Source: Planctomycetia bacterium (GTDB lineage: Bacteria > Planctomycetota > Planctomycetia > Gemmatales > Gemmataceae). From it: 60,592 nt of DNA. Below the pieces are notes generated by a model. That model saw only the letters and a list, made by a program, of their open reading frames with translations. It did not search any database and was not told where the DNA came from. Within the stretch, counting starts at the first letter, position 1, and the number at the start of each line of letters is the position of its first letter. The position numbers were made by a program, and so were the translations under genes. The stretch is from NCBI GenBank assembly GCA_005799265.1, contig SYHD01000114.1, forward strand, positions 1 to 60,592, in the 5' to 3' direction. Positions 52,888 through 60,592 of the stretch are shown here, one piece after another.

Positions 52888-53825
52888 GTGGCCGCAAGAA
52901 GTCTGACTTTGAACTGCGGCGCGAACGCGCAGAGAAACTCAATCTTTTGCAGCGCGTGATGGGCTTATGCAATCAGGCCGTGGGCCTTCGTCAAGACATT
53001 AACGAGCGGGTTGCCGCCGTCTCGGAAGGCCTGCGCACGACGTTCGCGCGGGAAATTGCTCGTGCCTCGAGCTGGGCCAAACAAACCGCCCCCGAAAGCG
53101 CATCGCTGAGCATGGACAGCGATACCGCGGCGCTGCAACAGACGCAGCAGCGCCTGGAGCAGTTCGCCAAGGAAGGCCTCGCGGCGCAGCAGCAACTGCA
53201 GTTGACGCTCACCCAGAAGGCGGATCAATTCGGCCAGCGCCTCACGACTCGGTTGGCAGAGGCGCGGGGGGAATACCTGGCCCGGCGTGAATTGATCGGC
53301 CAGTGGTTTCCCGAGATCCGTCAGCGGACGGATGAGCAATTCCGTCAAGCGGAAAAGATGCTCCAGGAGGAACACTATTCCAAGCTGGATCCCCTGCTGG
53401 GCAACCTCCATGGCGCTATTACGAAGGCTGGAAGCGAATCCGAAAGTCTGGAGAGCCAACACCAGAAACGGATGTATCTGCTCAAAGCGCTCCGGCAGGT
53501 ATGTCAGGACATGGGCATGAAAGAAGTCTCGACGCCGCAGTTCGAATCAAGCAGCCAACGCGGCAGTAAAATCAATTTGCAGGTGGACACGATCAATCAC
53601 GGCCATATCAAGTTCAGCCTGGCGCTGGACGGCATCAGCAGCTTTGCCGGCACGGAGCAACAGACGCACTGTTTCCATGACTTCGGCCGTCTTTCGCGCC
53701 ATCTGGAAGAGCAGTTCGGCATCCAGACCAAATTCCGCACCGAAGCCGGCGAGGAGATTCCAGAGGACCGGGCCCGCAACGAACTCGACCTGCCCGAGGA
53801 CACCGGGTTGGAAGCAACCGACTGA
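52884..53825 (+). CDS. Long coiled-coil protein
   Basis: 313 residues. About 30-220 are heptad-like and Gln/Glu/Ala-rich (QQTQQRLEQFAKEGLAAQQQ). A globular C-terminus (GHIKFSLALDGISSFAGTEQ) follows. It could be a scaffold between the membrane protein and the ClpB-like ATPase. Ends 32 bp before the ClpB gene. Confidence 0.7.
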   Translation: MSGRKKSDFELRRERAEKLNLLQRVMGLCNQAVGLRQDINERVAAVSEGLRTTFAREIARASSWAKQTAPESASLSMDSDTAALQQTQQRLEQFAKEGLAAQQQLQLTLTQKADQFGQRLTTRLAEARGEYLARRELIGQWFPEIRQRTDEQFRQAEKMLQEEHYSKLDPLLGNLHGAITKAGSESESLESQHQKRMYLLKALRQVCQDMGMKEVSTPQFESSSQRGSKINLQVDTINHGHIKFSLALDGISSFAGTEQQTHCFHDFGRLSRHLEEQFGIQTKFRTEAGEEIPEDRARNELDLPEDTGLEATD

Positions 53826-53857
53826 CCCGGAATCCATTCACTCATTCGAGGCCCGTC

Positions 53858-55738
53858 ATGTCCGCCAAGATCAATCCGTGCCTGTGGCTCCGCAACCTCA
53901 AAACAACACTGGAAACGCGGCCGGTGGTGATTCTCCACGGCAACGTGAGAGACCGCTACATCGATGAGAGCGGTCGGGTGTTCGAGAATCTGACCGGTCT
54001 CCTCGTGGAGCTGTCCCGAAGCTTGCCGGGCAGTTTCAGCGAGACCATTTTTTACGATCACGTCGCCGGTGAACGAAAAACGACGCTTCATGGCAATACC
54101 AAGGTTGCCCCGCAGGCGACGGGCAATGCGGAACTGGATGCCACGCGCGCGGAGCGTCGCACAGGCGAGCGCGTTCCTCCGGAGCGCGTGTTTGCCACCT
54201 GGGTCGGGCAGCTGCGCGCGCGCGATCAGAACCGCTTCGTGGTCGCGTACTACCTGGACAAGCTCGTCGCCTACAAAAAGAATGGTTATCAGGACAATGA
54301 AAAAGAGGTCCTTCTCTGGTTGGAGAAGGCGGTCGAGAACATCACGGAAAACCACCGCTTGATCCTCGTGGCGCTCGAGGACACGATGATTCCTCTCGAA
54401 CTATACACAAATTCCCCAAAGACGGCGGTTGTGCCAGTGCCGCTGCCCAATCAATCCGATCGCCGCCGCTATCTGGAACATCGCCTGGCAGAACGAGGAA
54501 ATCGCTCCGGCGCACGAGCGCAACTCGACAACTTCAAGCTGATCTGTGACCTGACGGACGGGCTGTTTCTGCGCGACCTGGACCGCATCGCGCAGCCGCT
54601 CGCGGGCCGCCTCCACGAGCTCAGCAGTCGCGAAGTCTCACAAATCGTCAACAAATACCGTATAGGAGAACAGGAGGACTACTGGGGACAGTTAAGCGTC
54701 GCCGCCCTGGATGGCGCCACGGACTGGTTCACCGAACGCGTGAAAGGACAGAATGATGCGATTCGCAAGCTGACGGACACTCTTTGCGTCGCGCGCGCGG
54801 GGCTCTCCGGCATGGCCAGCGGTACCCCGTCCAAACCGAAAGGCGTCTTGTTCTTTGCCGGACCAACCGGCGTAGGTAAGACGCTGCTTGCCAAGAAACT
54901 GGCGGAATTCCTGTTCGGCACCGAGGAAGCTTTCCTGCGATTTGACATGAGCGAATTCAAGGAGGAGCACACCGTCTCCAAACTGATTGGCTCGCCGCCG
55001 GGCTACGTCGGCTTCGAACGTGGCGGTCTGCTCACCAACCGCGTTCGCGAACGGCCTTTTTCCGTCATCTTGTTCGACGAAATCGAAAAGGCGCATCCCA
55101 AGATCATGGACATCTATCTGCAGATCCTCGACGACGGGCGCCTTACCGACAGCCGCGGCCAAACGGTTTTCTTCACCGAAACATTGATTATCTTCACCAC
55201 CAACCTGGGCACACGCTCCAAGGATAGCCAGGATCGCGAGCTTCACGAAAAGGCGGCGCTCGAGAGCATCGTCAACAACGCCGAGCTGCCTGACGAAGTT
55301 AAGAAACAGAAGGTCCAGCAGCACTTCAAAGACACCGTGACCAGGTTCTTCACGACCGAAATCTCGCGACCCGAATTGATGAACCGCATTGGCAACAATA
55401 TCGTTCCGTTCAACTACATTGACAGCGCCGAAGTGCAGCGGGAGATTATCCAGACGCATCTGCAACGCATGACGGTTGACTACGCAGACAAGTATCGAAC
55501 GGCGCGGCATCAACTTGTTTTCGATGACAACGTCGTCGAATGGATCCTGACGCAAAGATCGGAAGGATTCAAGACGTTTGGAGCACGCGGCATCACCAAT
55601 GCGCTGGCGGAGGATGTCAGTCCCCTGCTTGCCCGCGCCACGCTTCGGGCTGAGGAACGCGGCTACGAAGGCGCCGTGTTTCGCTGCGTGCTGAACGAAG
55701 AGGGCTCGGTGTCAAAGCTGGAGATACGCGAAGTATGA
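53858..55738 (+). CDS. ClpB-like AAA+ ATPase with degenerate first domain
   Basis: 626 residues. Residues 1-290 look like a divergent AAA domain without Walker A. The second is canonical ClpA/B D2: GPTGVGKT (335-342), pore loop GYVG (382-385), Walker B ILFDEIEKAHP (404-414), a TTN sensor 1 and FGARGI sensor 2. It probably remodels or threads a substrate within the ternary complex. Coupled to the next gene (ATGA). Confidence 0.9.
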   Translation: MSAKINPCLWLRNLKTTLETRPVVILHGNVRDRYIDESGRVFENLTGLLVELSRSLPGSFSETIFYDHVAGERKTTLHGNTKVAPQATGNAELDATRAERRTGERVPPERVFATWVGQLRARDQNRFVVAYYLDKLVAYKKNGYQDNEKEVLLWLEKAVENITENHRLILVALEDTMIPLELYTNSPKTAVVPVPLPNQSDRRRYLEHRLAERGNRSGARAQLDNFKLICDLTDGLFLRDLDRIAQPLAGRLHELSSREVSQIVNKYRIGEQEDYWGQLSVAALDGATDWFTERVKGQNDAIRKLTDTLCVARAGLSGMASGTPSKPKGVLFFAGPTGVGKTLLAKKLAEFLFGTEEAFLRFDMSEFKEEHTVSKLIGSPPGYVGFERGGLLTNRVRERPFSVILFDEIEKAHPKIMDIYLQILDDGRLTDSRGQTVFFTETLIIFTTNLGTRSKDSQDRELHEKAALESIVNNAELPDEVKKQKVQQHFKDTVTRFFTTEISRPELMNRIGNNIVPFNYIDSAEVQREIIQTHLQRMTVDYADKYRTARHQLVFDDNVVEWILTQRSEGFKTFGARGITNALAEDVSPLLARATLRAEERGYEGAVFRCVLNEEGSVSKLEIREV

Positions 55739-56862
55739 AAAGCTCCCCCCCTGCCACTCTGAACTCTGGGTGCTTTTCGACCGGCGCCGGAACCGGCGCG
55801 AAGGTGGCCATCGTCCTGGACGCCGCACGCACGCCTGCACCGGAGCGCAACCGTGTGATCGGTCTGATCGACGAAGTGCTGTCACGCCTGCCGGCCATTT
55901 ATGATCGGGAGATCTACTTCCTCGGCAATCCGCAGCCATACCTCGCGCGGCGCTTTAACCACGAGGCTCAGAAATGGTTCGAGATGAATTCCAGCCGTGT
56001 CAGCCTAGTGACGCCCGTGCTGGAGACGATTTGCCGTGGTTCTCCGCTTGTCGTGATCGTAGGTGCGGGACATGTTTTTGATTTGGCTGACTGGCTGAAT
56101 CAGCCAGTGGCTCGGCAAATGATCCTTGCCACCGTCGCCGAGCCGCTGGGCGATGTTGGCACGACCCTGAGCGTCCTGAAACAGCCCACTGCGGATCGCC
56201 TGCTCGAACAGATTCACGATCCGGTGCAAGCCGTCGAGATATCCGGGCCTGACTTCATGCCGTTCTTTTGGGATAATCTGGCATACAAAGTTGAGGCCGA
56301 TTCGCACGCTCACGGTTTTCGGCTGAACGTTCAAAAGGCAGAGCATTACGACGTGTGTTTTGAGTGCTTGTACACGGGCAAGTCGGCGCCGGCAGTTCGA
56401 TCCACCCACGCAAGTGGACGCGAAACCGTCCCGGCGCTCGAGGTCATGGCCCCGGCTTCCATCGAACGACCGCCCATTCATCGTATGAGCAAGGAGGAGG
56501 AAGTTGTCTTTCGTCGAGCCGTTGACAAGAAGTCATTTCGTTGCCTGCACTGCCAACACGATCACTGCTGGCACGAAGTTCGTTGCCTGTCCGGCGGAAG
56601 CATTCTTGGAAAACTGGTGTATCCATCGATGGAGCGCGAGCGGCTTTCCGGATTTGTTCTCTGCGCTCTCAAGCAGGAGGGAGCCGAATATCAATTGCAC
56701 CCGGTGCAAGTGCTAAGACTTTCCCAGGACGAGGTTGCGATCAGGCAGAAGCAAAAAGCAGTCATTTATCGGTTTGTCGCCGGACGCGGCTGGGTTTCCA
56801 CCGCCGAGGCGTTCGAGCCCTATTCTTCGCTTGGCGGGGGGGCGTATGCGCTGCTCGTTTAA
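55735..56862 (+). CDS. vWA-like protein with zinc-binding segment
   Basis: 375 residues. The start VAIVLDAARTPAPERNRVIGL (seen in parts) resembles a vWA MIDAS-type strand with modified residues, followed by REIYFLGN and LVVIVGAGHVFDL strands. Later cysteines/histidines (RCLHCQHDHCWH) could bind zinc. vWA proteins accompany AAA+ ATPases in ternary conflict systems. Overlaps the FGE-like gene. Confidence 0.65.
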   Translation: MKSSPPATLNSGCFSTGAGTGAKVAIVLDAARTPAPERNRVIGLIDEVLSRLPAIYDREIYFLGNPQPYLARRFNHEAQKWFEMNSSRVSLVTPVLETICRGSPLVVIVGAGHVFDLADWLNQPVARQMILATVAEPLGDVGTTLSVLKQPTADRLLEQIHDPVQAVEISGPDFMPFFWDNLAYKVEADSHAHGFRLNVQKAEHYDVCFECLYTGKSAPAVRSTHASGRETVPALEVMAPASIERPPIHRMSKEEEVVFRRAVDKKSFRCLHCQHDHCWHEVRCLSGGSILGKLVYPSMERERLSGFVLCALKQEGAEYQLHPVQVLRLSQDEVAIRQKQKAVIYRFVAGRGWVSTAEAFEPYSSLGGGAYALLV

Positions 56863-57472
56863 TGTTGACCGCACAGGCTTTCCCCTCCTTCACGTCCCGG
56901 CAGCGGGCCTGTACGTACACCTGTTGCCCGTGACCAAGATTCAATTTGAGCGTTTTCTGGCTGAGCCCAATGAATTCGATAATCGCTGGTATGAGGAGGT
57001 CCTGGCCGCCAATCCTCGTTATTGTCAGTCGCGCGCGGTCGATGAGAAACGGGAGCGGCTCTTTCTGACAAACGTGCTGCCGGAGGAAGCGCGCCAGTTT
57101 GCCGACTGGCTGGGAGATGGGTTTGGCCTTCCGACGGTGAGCCAGTGGCGGGCCGTCTACCGCGCCCTGGCGCGAATCGATTACACGGACAAACTGCTCG
57201 ACCTGGTCGCCCTGGCCCCGGCGGCGCGGGCGATTCTGGTGCAGCTAGTCAAGGAGTTGAAGCCGACCTCCCTCCTGTCGTTGTCTCTGATGGTTGAGGG
57301 CGTGGTCGAGTGGGTCATGGATGGAACCGCCTGGGTGGGAGTCGGGGCTCCGCGCGCATCGCTCCACCCAGTTATTTCGGACCCAACCAGGGACACGCAC
57401 AAGCCGATCGATCCCTCGCGCCGCTTGCATTTCTTCGGTTTCCGGCTAGTGTGCAACCAGGCACAATCGTGA
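56846..57472 (+). CDS. FGE-sulfatase (C-type-lectin-fold) domain protein
   Basis: 208 residues from ATG 56846. HLLPVTKIQFERFL, LPTVSQWRAVYRAL, GVVEWVMDG and FFGFRLVC match the FGE-sulfatase superfamily pattern (Pvt-x-x-x-F, RLPTEAEWE, GNVWEW, GFR). The catalytic cysteines of true FGE were not located. Such domains occur in conflict systems as binding modules. Confidence 0.8.
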   Translation: MRCSFNVDRTGFPLLHVPAAGLYVHLLPVTKIQFERFLAEPNEFDNRWYEEVLAANPRYCQSRAVDEKRERLFLTNVLPEEARQFADWLGDGFGLPTVSQWRAVYRALARIDYTDKLLDLVALAPAARAILVQLVKELKPTSLLSLSLMVEGVVEWVMDGTAWVGVGAPRASLHPVISDPTRDTHKPIDPSRRLHFFGFRLVCNQAQS

Positions 57473-57494
57473 GAGGGGCGATTCCGCTTTGGTC

Positions 57495-58697
57495 ATGAGC
57501 AAGCGCAGATTTCTCATACTGATCCCCGTGTCGGTCTATGTGGATCGCAACGTGCCGGCGCTGCCGGGTGTGCGGCGCGACGCTGAACGTCTGCGGTCCG
57601 TGTTACAAACACACGCCGACGGTGGCGTGCATCGGGTCGATTGGCTCCCCGACGGCAAGGCCCGCAAACGCGCGATCGTCCGCACCCTGCGCAAGGTTGC
57701 CCAGGAGGCGGGCGTAAGTGACCAGGTCGTCATTTACTTCGGTGGGCATGGCTGGCGCGAACGAGACCGGGCAGGGACCGATTGGAAGTATTACTTGCTG
57801 ACGTCCGAAGCATCTTTTTCCTCTGCGTGCGACGGCCTTTCACTGGCCAACCTCGGCGACCTCTTGAACGGTTTTCACGCCGGCGAGTTGGTGGTTATCC
57901 TGGATTGTTGTTTTAGCGGCGGAATGGCCAACTTCTTGTGGACTCCGAACAATTTGGATGAGGCGCTAGAGGGATGGAAGAACCACTATGTGATGGCAGC
58001 CTCGCGCGGCCGTGAGCAAGCGGGCGAGGATGACGACGGTGGGTTCTTCGTGCAGGCCCTGTGCGACTGTCTGGAGGGAAATGGTGTTGCTCCAGACGCA
58101 CAGGGGCGCATCTCAGCGCAGGCCGCATGGGCCAGCGCGGCAGCCGCTACAACCAAACGAGCAGACCGTCGTGGGCACAGCCAGAGCCCCGTAAGCTCAA
58201 GTCCTCCGACCGCGCTCATCTATCTGACTCGAATTGACAGCGGTCCATCTGTCGCGGCGGCGAAAGGACAGCTGAAAGATAGGTTTCGGGAAAGGGCCAC
58301 CCTCATTAAGGCGCTTCGATTGCAGGCAATTGTGCGCGGCGACAAGCAACTCGCAAATGAAATCGCGTCTGTCGCTGAGGTGCAAGCGATACAGCCCGGT
58401 GAGAACCTGATCAGTCAGGGAGCCTCAGACAATGACGTGTACTTCATATTGGCTGGCCGGCTTGCGATTGTGGTCGATGGACAAAAAGTCGCCGAAAGAA
58501 CTGCTGGCCAACAGGTTGGCGAAATGGCACTTATTGATCCTGCCGCGAAAAGGTCGGCAACGGTCACAGCAATTGAAGAGACGGTTTTGGCCAAGGTAAC
58601 GGAACCGGCATTTGCTAAACTAGCCGACGGCAACGCCGACCTGTGGCGGGACCTGGCCATCGAACTAACTAGGCGTGTTGCGACAGGAAAGAGATAA
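57495..58697 (+). CDS. Caspase-like protease with C-terminal cNMP-binding domain
   Basis: 400 residues from ATG 57495. The caspase fold carries the His/Cys dyad: VIYFGGHG with His85 and DCCFSGG with Cys139 (DCCFSG, cf. DSCHSG of metacaspases). The last 108 residues (293-400) are a cyclic-nucleotide-binding domain: IQPGENLISQG, DNDVYFILAGRLAI and an intact phosphate-binding cassette VGEMALIDPAAKRSATV with Glu343 and Arg353. A linker of about 40 residues joins them. It should be a protease switched on by a cyclic nucleotide. Last gene of the operon. Confidence 0.93.
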   Translation: MSKRRFLILIPVSVYVDRNVPALPGVRRDAERLRSVLQTHADGGVHRVDWLPDGKARKRAIVRTLRKVAQEAGVSDQVVIYFGGHGWRERDRAGTDWKYYLLTSEASFSSACDGLSLANLGDLLNGFHAGELVVILDCCFSGGMANFLWTPNNLDEALEGWKNHYVMAASRGREQAGEDDDGGFFVQALCDCLEGNGVAPDAQGRISAQAAWASAAAATTKRADRRGHSQSPVSSSPPTALIYLTRIDSGPSVAAAKGQLKDRFRERATLIKALRLQAIVRGDKQLANEIASVAEVQAIQPGENLISQGASDNDVYFILAGRLAIVVDGQKVAERTAGQQVGEMALIDPAAKRSATVTAIEETVLAKVTEPAFAKLADGNADLWRDLAIELTRRVATGKR

Positions 58698-58706
58698 GAT
58701 AAGTGG

Positions 58707-58862
58707 CTACTTCTTGCCGCTCCCATTGCAAACTGTACATCGCCCAGTGCCCTCGCACCGTTTGCATTTGTGTTTTGTGGCAAGCAAGCCCTCATAGGTA
58801 TGCCCTTTCCCGTCGCAATTCTGGCAATTACCCGTTCCCTTGCAGCCTTTGCACTCTGCCAT
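58707..58862 (-). CDS. DnaJ-type zinc-finger mini-protein
   Basis: 51 residues. Four CxxCxGxG motifs: CKGCKGTG (4-11), CQNCDGKG (13-20), CKRCEGTG (33-40) and CTVCNGSG (42-49), a complete DnaJ zinc domain with no J domain. A GGGGGAT site precedes the ATG on the minus strand. It fits the chaperone theme of the locus. Confidence 0.8.
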   Translation of the reverse strand: MAECKGCKGTGNCQNCDGKGHTYEGLLATKHKCKRCEGTGRCTVCNGSGKK

Positions 58863-59539
58863 GATGATATCCCCCAAAGAAGTCGCCACAAGCAAACGGG
58901 CTGGCCTGCGCCAAATTGCCGGAATTACGCCACGAGATACGGTATTCCGCAATCTTTCAAAATCAACCTAAACTTCAAACTTCTATCTCGGCGCAGTTGT
59001 CTGGTGGCTGAGGCGAGGGGCAGGGAGTAGCCATACGGGTTCGGCCCGGAGGTTCGGGGCGGACATCGAATTGTCTCGCGCGGTGTTATTCGGTATTTTG
59101 AAGAGGGTTCGGCCCGCTGTACTATCTTCTCGCCGTTGCGAACTCTGGTCCCCGCTGGTTTGCGGTTTCGTCGCCATCGGCATCTCTCCACCTTCGTGTA
59201 CAAACGCGATTCCCCGCAACGGGTTGTACCATCTCAAACGGTTGCCATCGCTCTCGACATCGACAACGGAGACAACCCCTACCCCGCGGTTCCGCGCATA
59301 CGGCGGCCGTTCCGGTGCAAACTCTCGGTGTCTCTCCTGGTCGCAACGTTGTGATTTAGACGGAGTTCACGCCCGGAGCGTTACACCGCATATCGACGTG
59401 CGACCGGTCACGCTGGGCTAATTGCCCCCCCCGATAGGCGCCTCTGCCAGCTTGCCGCCATCCGTACTCGCGGCGTTCGGCGCTATCGCCGCCTCCTCCG
59501 CCGCCATTCCCATCCCGAAGAATGAGTTTCTGAAAATAC
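58863..59539. other. Gene-poor region before the integration module
   Basis: About 680 bp without a supported gene; the ORFs seen here lack ribosome binding sites and overlap on both strands. It includes a likely decayed copy of the small ORF downstream (see 59452-59488). Position just before the recombinase operon makes it a candidate for the phage attachment site, but no att core can be identified without the integrated junctions. Confidence 0.55.
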
Positions 59540-59698
59540 CGGACATCTCGCGATTTTCGAGCATACATAACCGACAGGTCACTTTTTTCGTGGAGCCTGT
59601 CGCAAATGCTGGACTCACCTCTCGCCTCAGAATTAACGCCGGACGAAAGACTCAAGCAAATTGCCGCCATTCTCGCTCGCGGCGTCCGGCGCTACCAT
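59452..59698 (+). repeat. Direct repeat: decayed copy and copy in the small ORF
   Basis: 59452-59488 and 59661-59697 share TTGCCGCCAT and CTCGCGGCGT with few mismatches between. The second is inside the ORF at 59606 (IAAILARGVRR), the first reads QLAAIRTRGVRR in an interrupted frame. Confidence 0.6.
59540..59577 (+). promoter_or_regulatory. 38-bp promoter-like element, copy 3
   Basis: CGGACATCTC and GCATACATA at the same spacing as copies 1 and 2; 28 bp before the ATG at 59606, the head of the integration operon. Confidence 0.65.
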
Positions 59699-59815
59699 CT
59701 CCAGTTGCGTCGCAGCGAATCTTGCACCGAAAAAGAAGTTCCAAGATCTTCGGCAAATGGCCTTGAGGTTGGCGACGACCCGAGGCTCAGTGTGTCTCGG
59801 CGTATCGGGGTTTAA
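59606..59815 (+). CDS. Small protein of the recombinase operon
   Basis: 69 residues beginning MLDSPLASELTPDERLKQIA. Helical first half, then polar tail. Small ORFs of this kind commonly precede DUF2924/recombinase pairs (from memory). 25 bp before DUF2924. Confidence 0.6.
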   Translation: MLDSPLASELTPDERLKQIAAILARGVRRYHLQLRRSESCTEKEVPRSSANGLEVGDDPRLSVSRRIGV

Positions 59816-59840
59816 CGAACCGAGATCCAGAGGGCCTACC

Positions 59841-60323
59841 ATGAAACTCAGGATCGAGAAGGAAGTTGCTGCGCTTCAGCAGATGCCAACGGGGCAACTC
59901 TGCGAGCGCTACGCCGAGCTATTCGGCGAACCGACGCGGACGCGGAACCGGACGTACCTGGTCCGCAAGATCGCATGGAAGCTTCAAGCCCTGGCCGAGG
60001 GTGACCTTAGCGACCGGGCACGGCGGCGAGCCGAGGAACTGGCTCGCGGCGAGGAACTGCGAGTCATGCCGCCGAAGTCCACCGAGGCGGCGCATCCGGC
60101 GGCGGTGGTGATGCACGAAGTCATTTCGACCGATCCGCGTCTGCCCTCGCCCGGCACGGCGATTGTTCGCGAGTACAAGGGCCAGAAACTGCAGGTGCTG
60201 GTGCTAGCGGACGGCTTTGAGTTCGAGGGCGAGCGCTACAAGTCGCTCTCGGCCGTCGCCAAGAAGATCACGGGCTCGCACGTCAACGGCTATCGCTTCT
60301 TCGGGTTGGAGGGCAAGCAATGA
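59841..60323 (+). CDS. DUF2924 protein
   Basis: 160 residues. [40 protein letters not shown] and [20 protein letters not shown] are the DUF2924 signature. It overlaps the recombinase start (ATGA), the usual DUF2924-recombinase coupling. Role in recombination unknown. Confidence 0.9.
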   Translation: MKLRIEKEVAALQQMPTGQLCERYAELFGEPTRTRNRTYLVRKIAWKLQALAEGDLSDRARRRAEELARGEELRVMPPKSTEAAHPAAVVMHEVISTDPRLPSPGTAIVREYKGQKLQVLVLADGFEFEGERYKSLSAVAKKITGSHVNGYRFFGLEGKQ

Positions 60324-60592
60324 AGCGCACAACCGTCACCAAGCCGGCGGCGGCGAATGTCCGCTGCGCCATTTACACGCGCAAGTCCACGGAAGAGGGG
60401 CTGGAGTTGGAATTCAACTCACTCGACGCCCAACGCGAATCGGGCGAGGCTTACATCGCCAGCCAGAAGCAAGAGGGCTGGTCGTGCCTTGCCGACCGCT
60501 ACGACGATGGCGGCTTCACCGGCGGGAACATGGAGCGTCCTGCCCTGAAGCGACTGATGATGGACATCGAGGCGGGCAAGGTCGATTGCGTC
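60320..60592 (+). CDS. Large serine recombinase, N-terminal part (3' end outside window)
   Basis: The first 91 codons, ending at the window edge. [10 protein letters not shown] with the catalytic Ser in the resolvase N-domain, [27 protein letters not shown]. By family length about 60 residues are missing before the C-terminal part at 1-1116. Confidence 0.92.
   Translation, partial: MKRTTVTKPAAANVRCAIYTRKSTEEGLELEFNSLDAQRESGEAYIASQKQEGWSCLADRYDDGGFTGGNMERPALKRLMMDIEAGKVDCV

Noticed and set aside
59071-59421. Possible gene of 116 codons before the integration module
   Set aside because: No ribosome binding site, no recognisable domain, and overlapping open frames on both strands.
1-60592. CRISPR arrays, tRNA or rRNA genes, insertion sequences
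   Set aside because: No regularly spaced repeats with spacers, no cloverleaf-like or rRNA sequence and no transposase were seen; the 54-bp repeats are coding and contiguous.

Overview
The window is 60.6 kb of GC-rich DNA with tightly packed, mostly rightward genes. It reads as a temperate siphovirus-like phage or phage-derived element. The host is most likely a member of the Planctomycetota; this is an inference from the DUF2924/serine-recombinase pair, the bacterial conflict-system families present and codon use, and no rRNA or host housekeeping gene is present to prove it.

Layout. (1) 1-1535: C-terminal part of a large serine recombinase and a ParB/KorB-like HTH protein. (2) 1637-7294: a restriction-modification-like locus with an HTH controller, a DNA methyltransferase and, on the minus strand, a split GHKL ATPase with a winged-helix partner. 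(3) 7583-11027: an XRE/ImmA (IrrE-type protease) regulator pair with a palindromic operator, followed by two linked genes of unknown function. (4) 11052-21124: LexA-like regulator, sigma factor, then replication and recombination genes (Sak4-like ATPase, DUF669 ssDNA-binding protein, RusA, SF2 helicase, Prim-Pol/DUF3987 primase-helicase) and a ParB-methyltransferase. (5) 21358-42100: packaging and virion genes (terminase, lambda-type portal, protease-capsid fusion, head-tail connectors, tail tube, tail chaperones, tape measure, repeat-rich tail proteins), then three secreted or membrane-anchored proteins, including a papain-like peptidase, closed by a hairpin. (6) 42359-58862: a large conflict-type cargo locus. 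(7) 59540-60592: a promoter-like element, a small gene, DUF2924 and the N-terminus of a large serine recombinase.

The most interesting part is the cargo locus. Two Hsp90-like ATPases, one of them fused to a class III nucleotide cyclase domain, are read leftward. Divergent to them is an operon encoding a GAP1-like protein, a radical-SAM activase, a zinc-ribbon GTPase, a membrane protein, a coiled-coil protein, a ClpB-like AAA+ ATPase, a vWA-like protein, an FGE-sulfatase-like protein and a caspase-like protease carrying a cyclic-nucleotide-binding domain. A cyclase and a cNMP-binding protease in one locus suggest a nucleotide second-messenger circuit: chaperone/GTPase/ClpB sensing, cyclic nucleotide production, caspase activation. 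This is inference; the domains and motifs are visible in the sequence.

Two global observations: a 38-bp element occurs three times, each 28-39 bp before a start codon at the head of the replication, virion or integration module, and the first copy lies directly after the phage sigma-factor gene. Also, the two window ends carry the two halves of what looks like one serine recombinase gene in its usual gene order, suggesting a circular or circularly permuted genome with about 180 bases missing at the junction.
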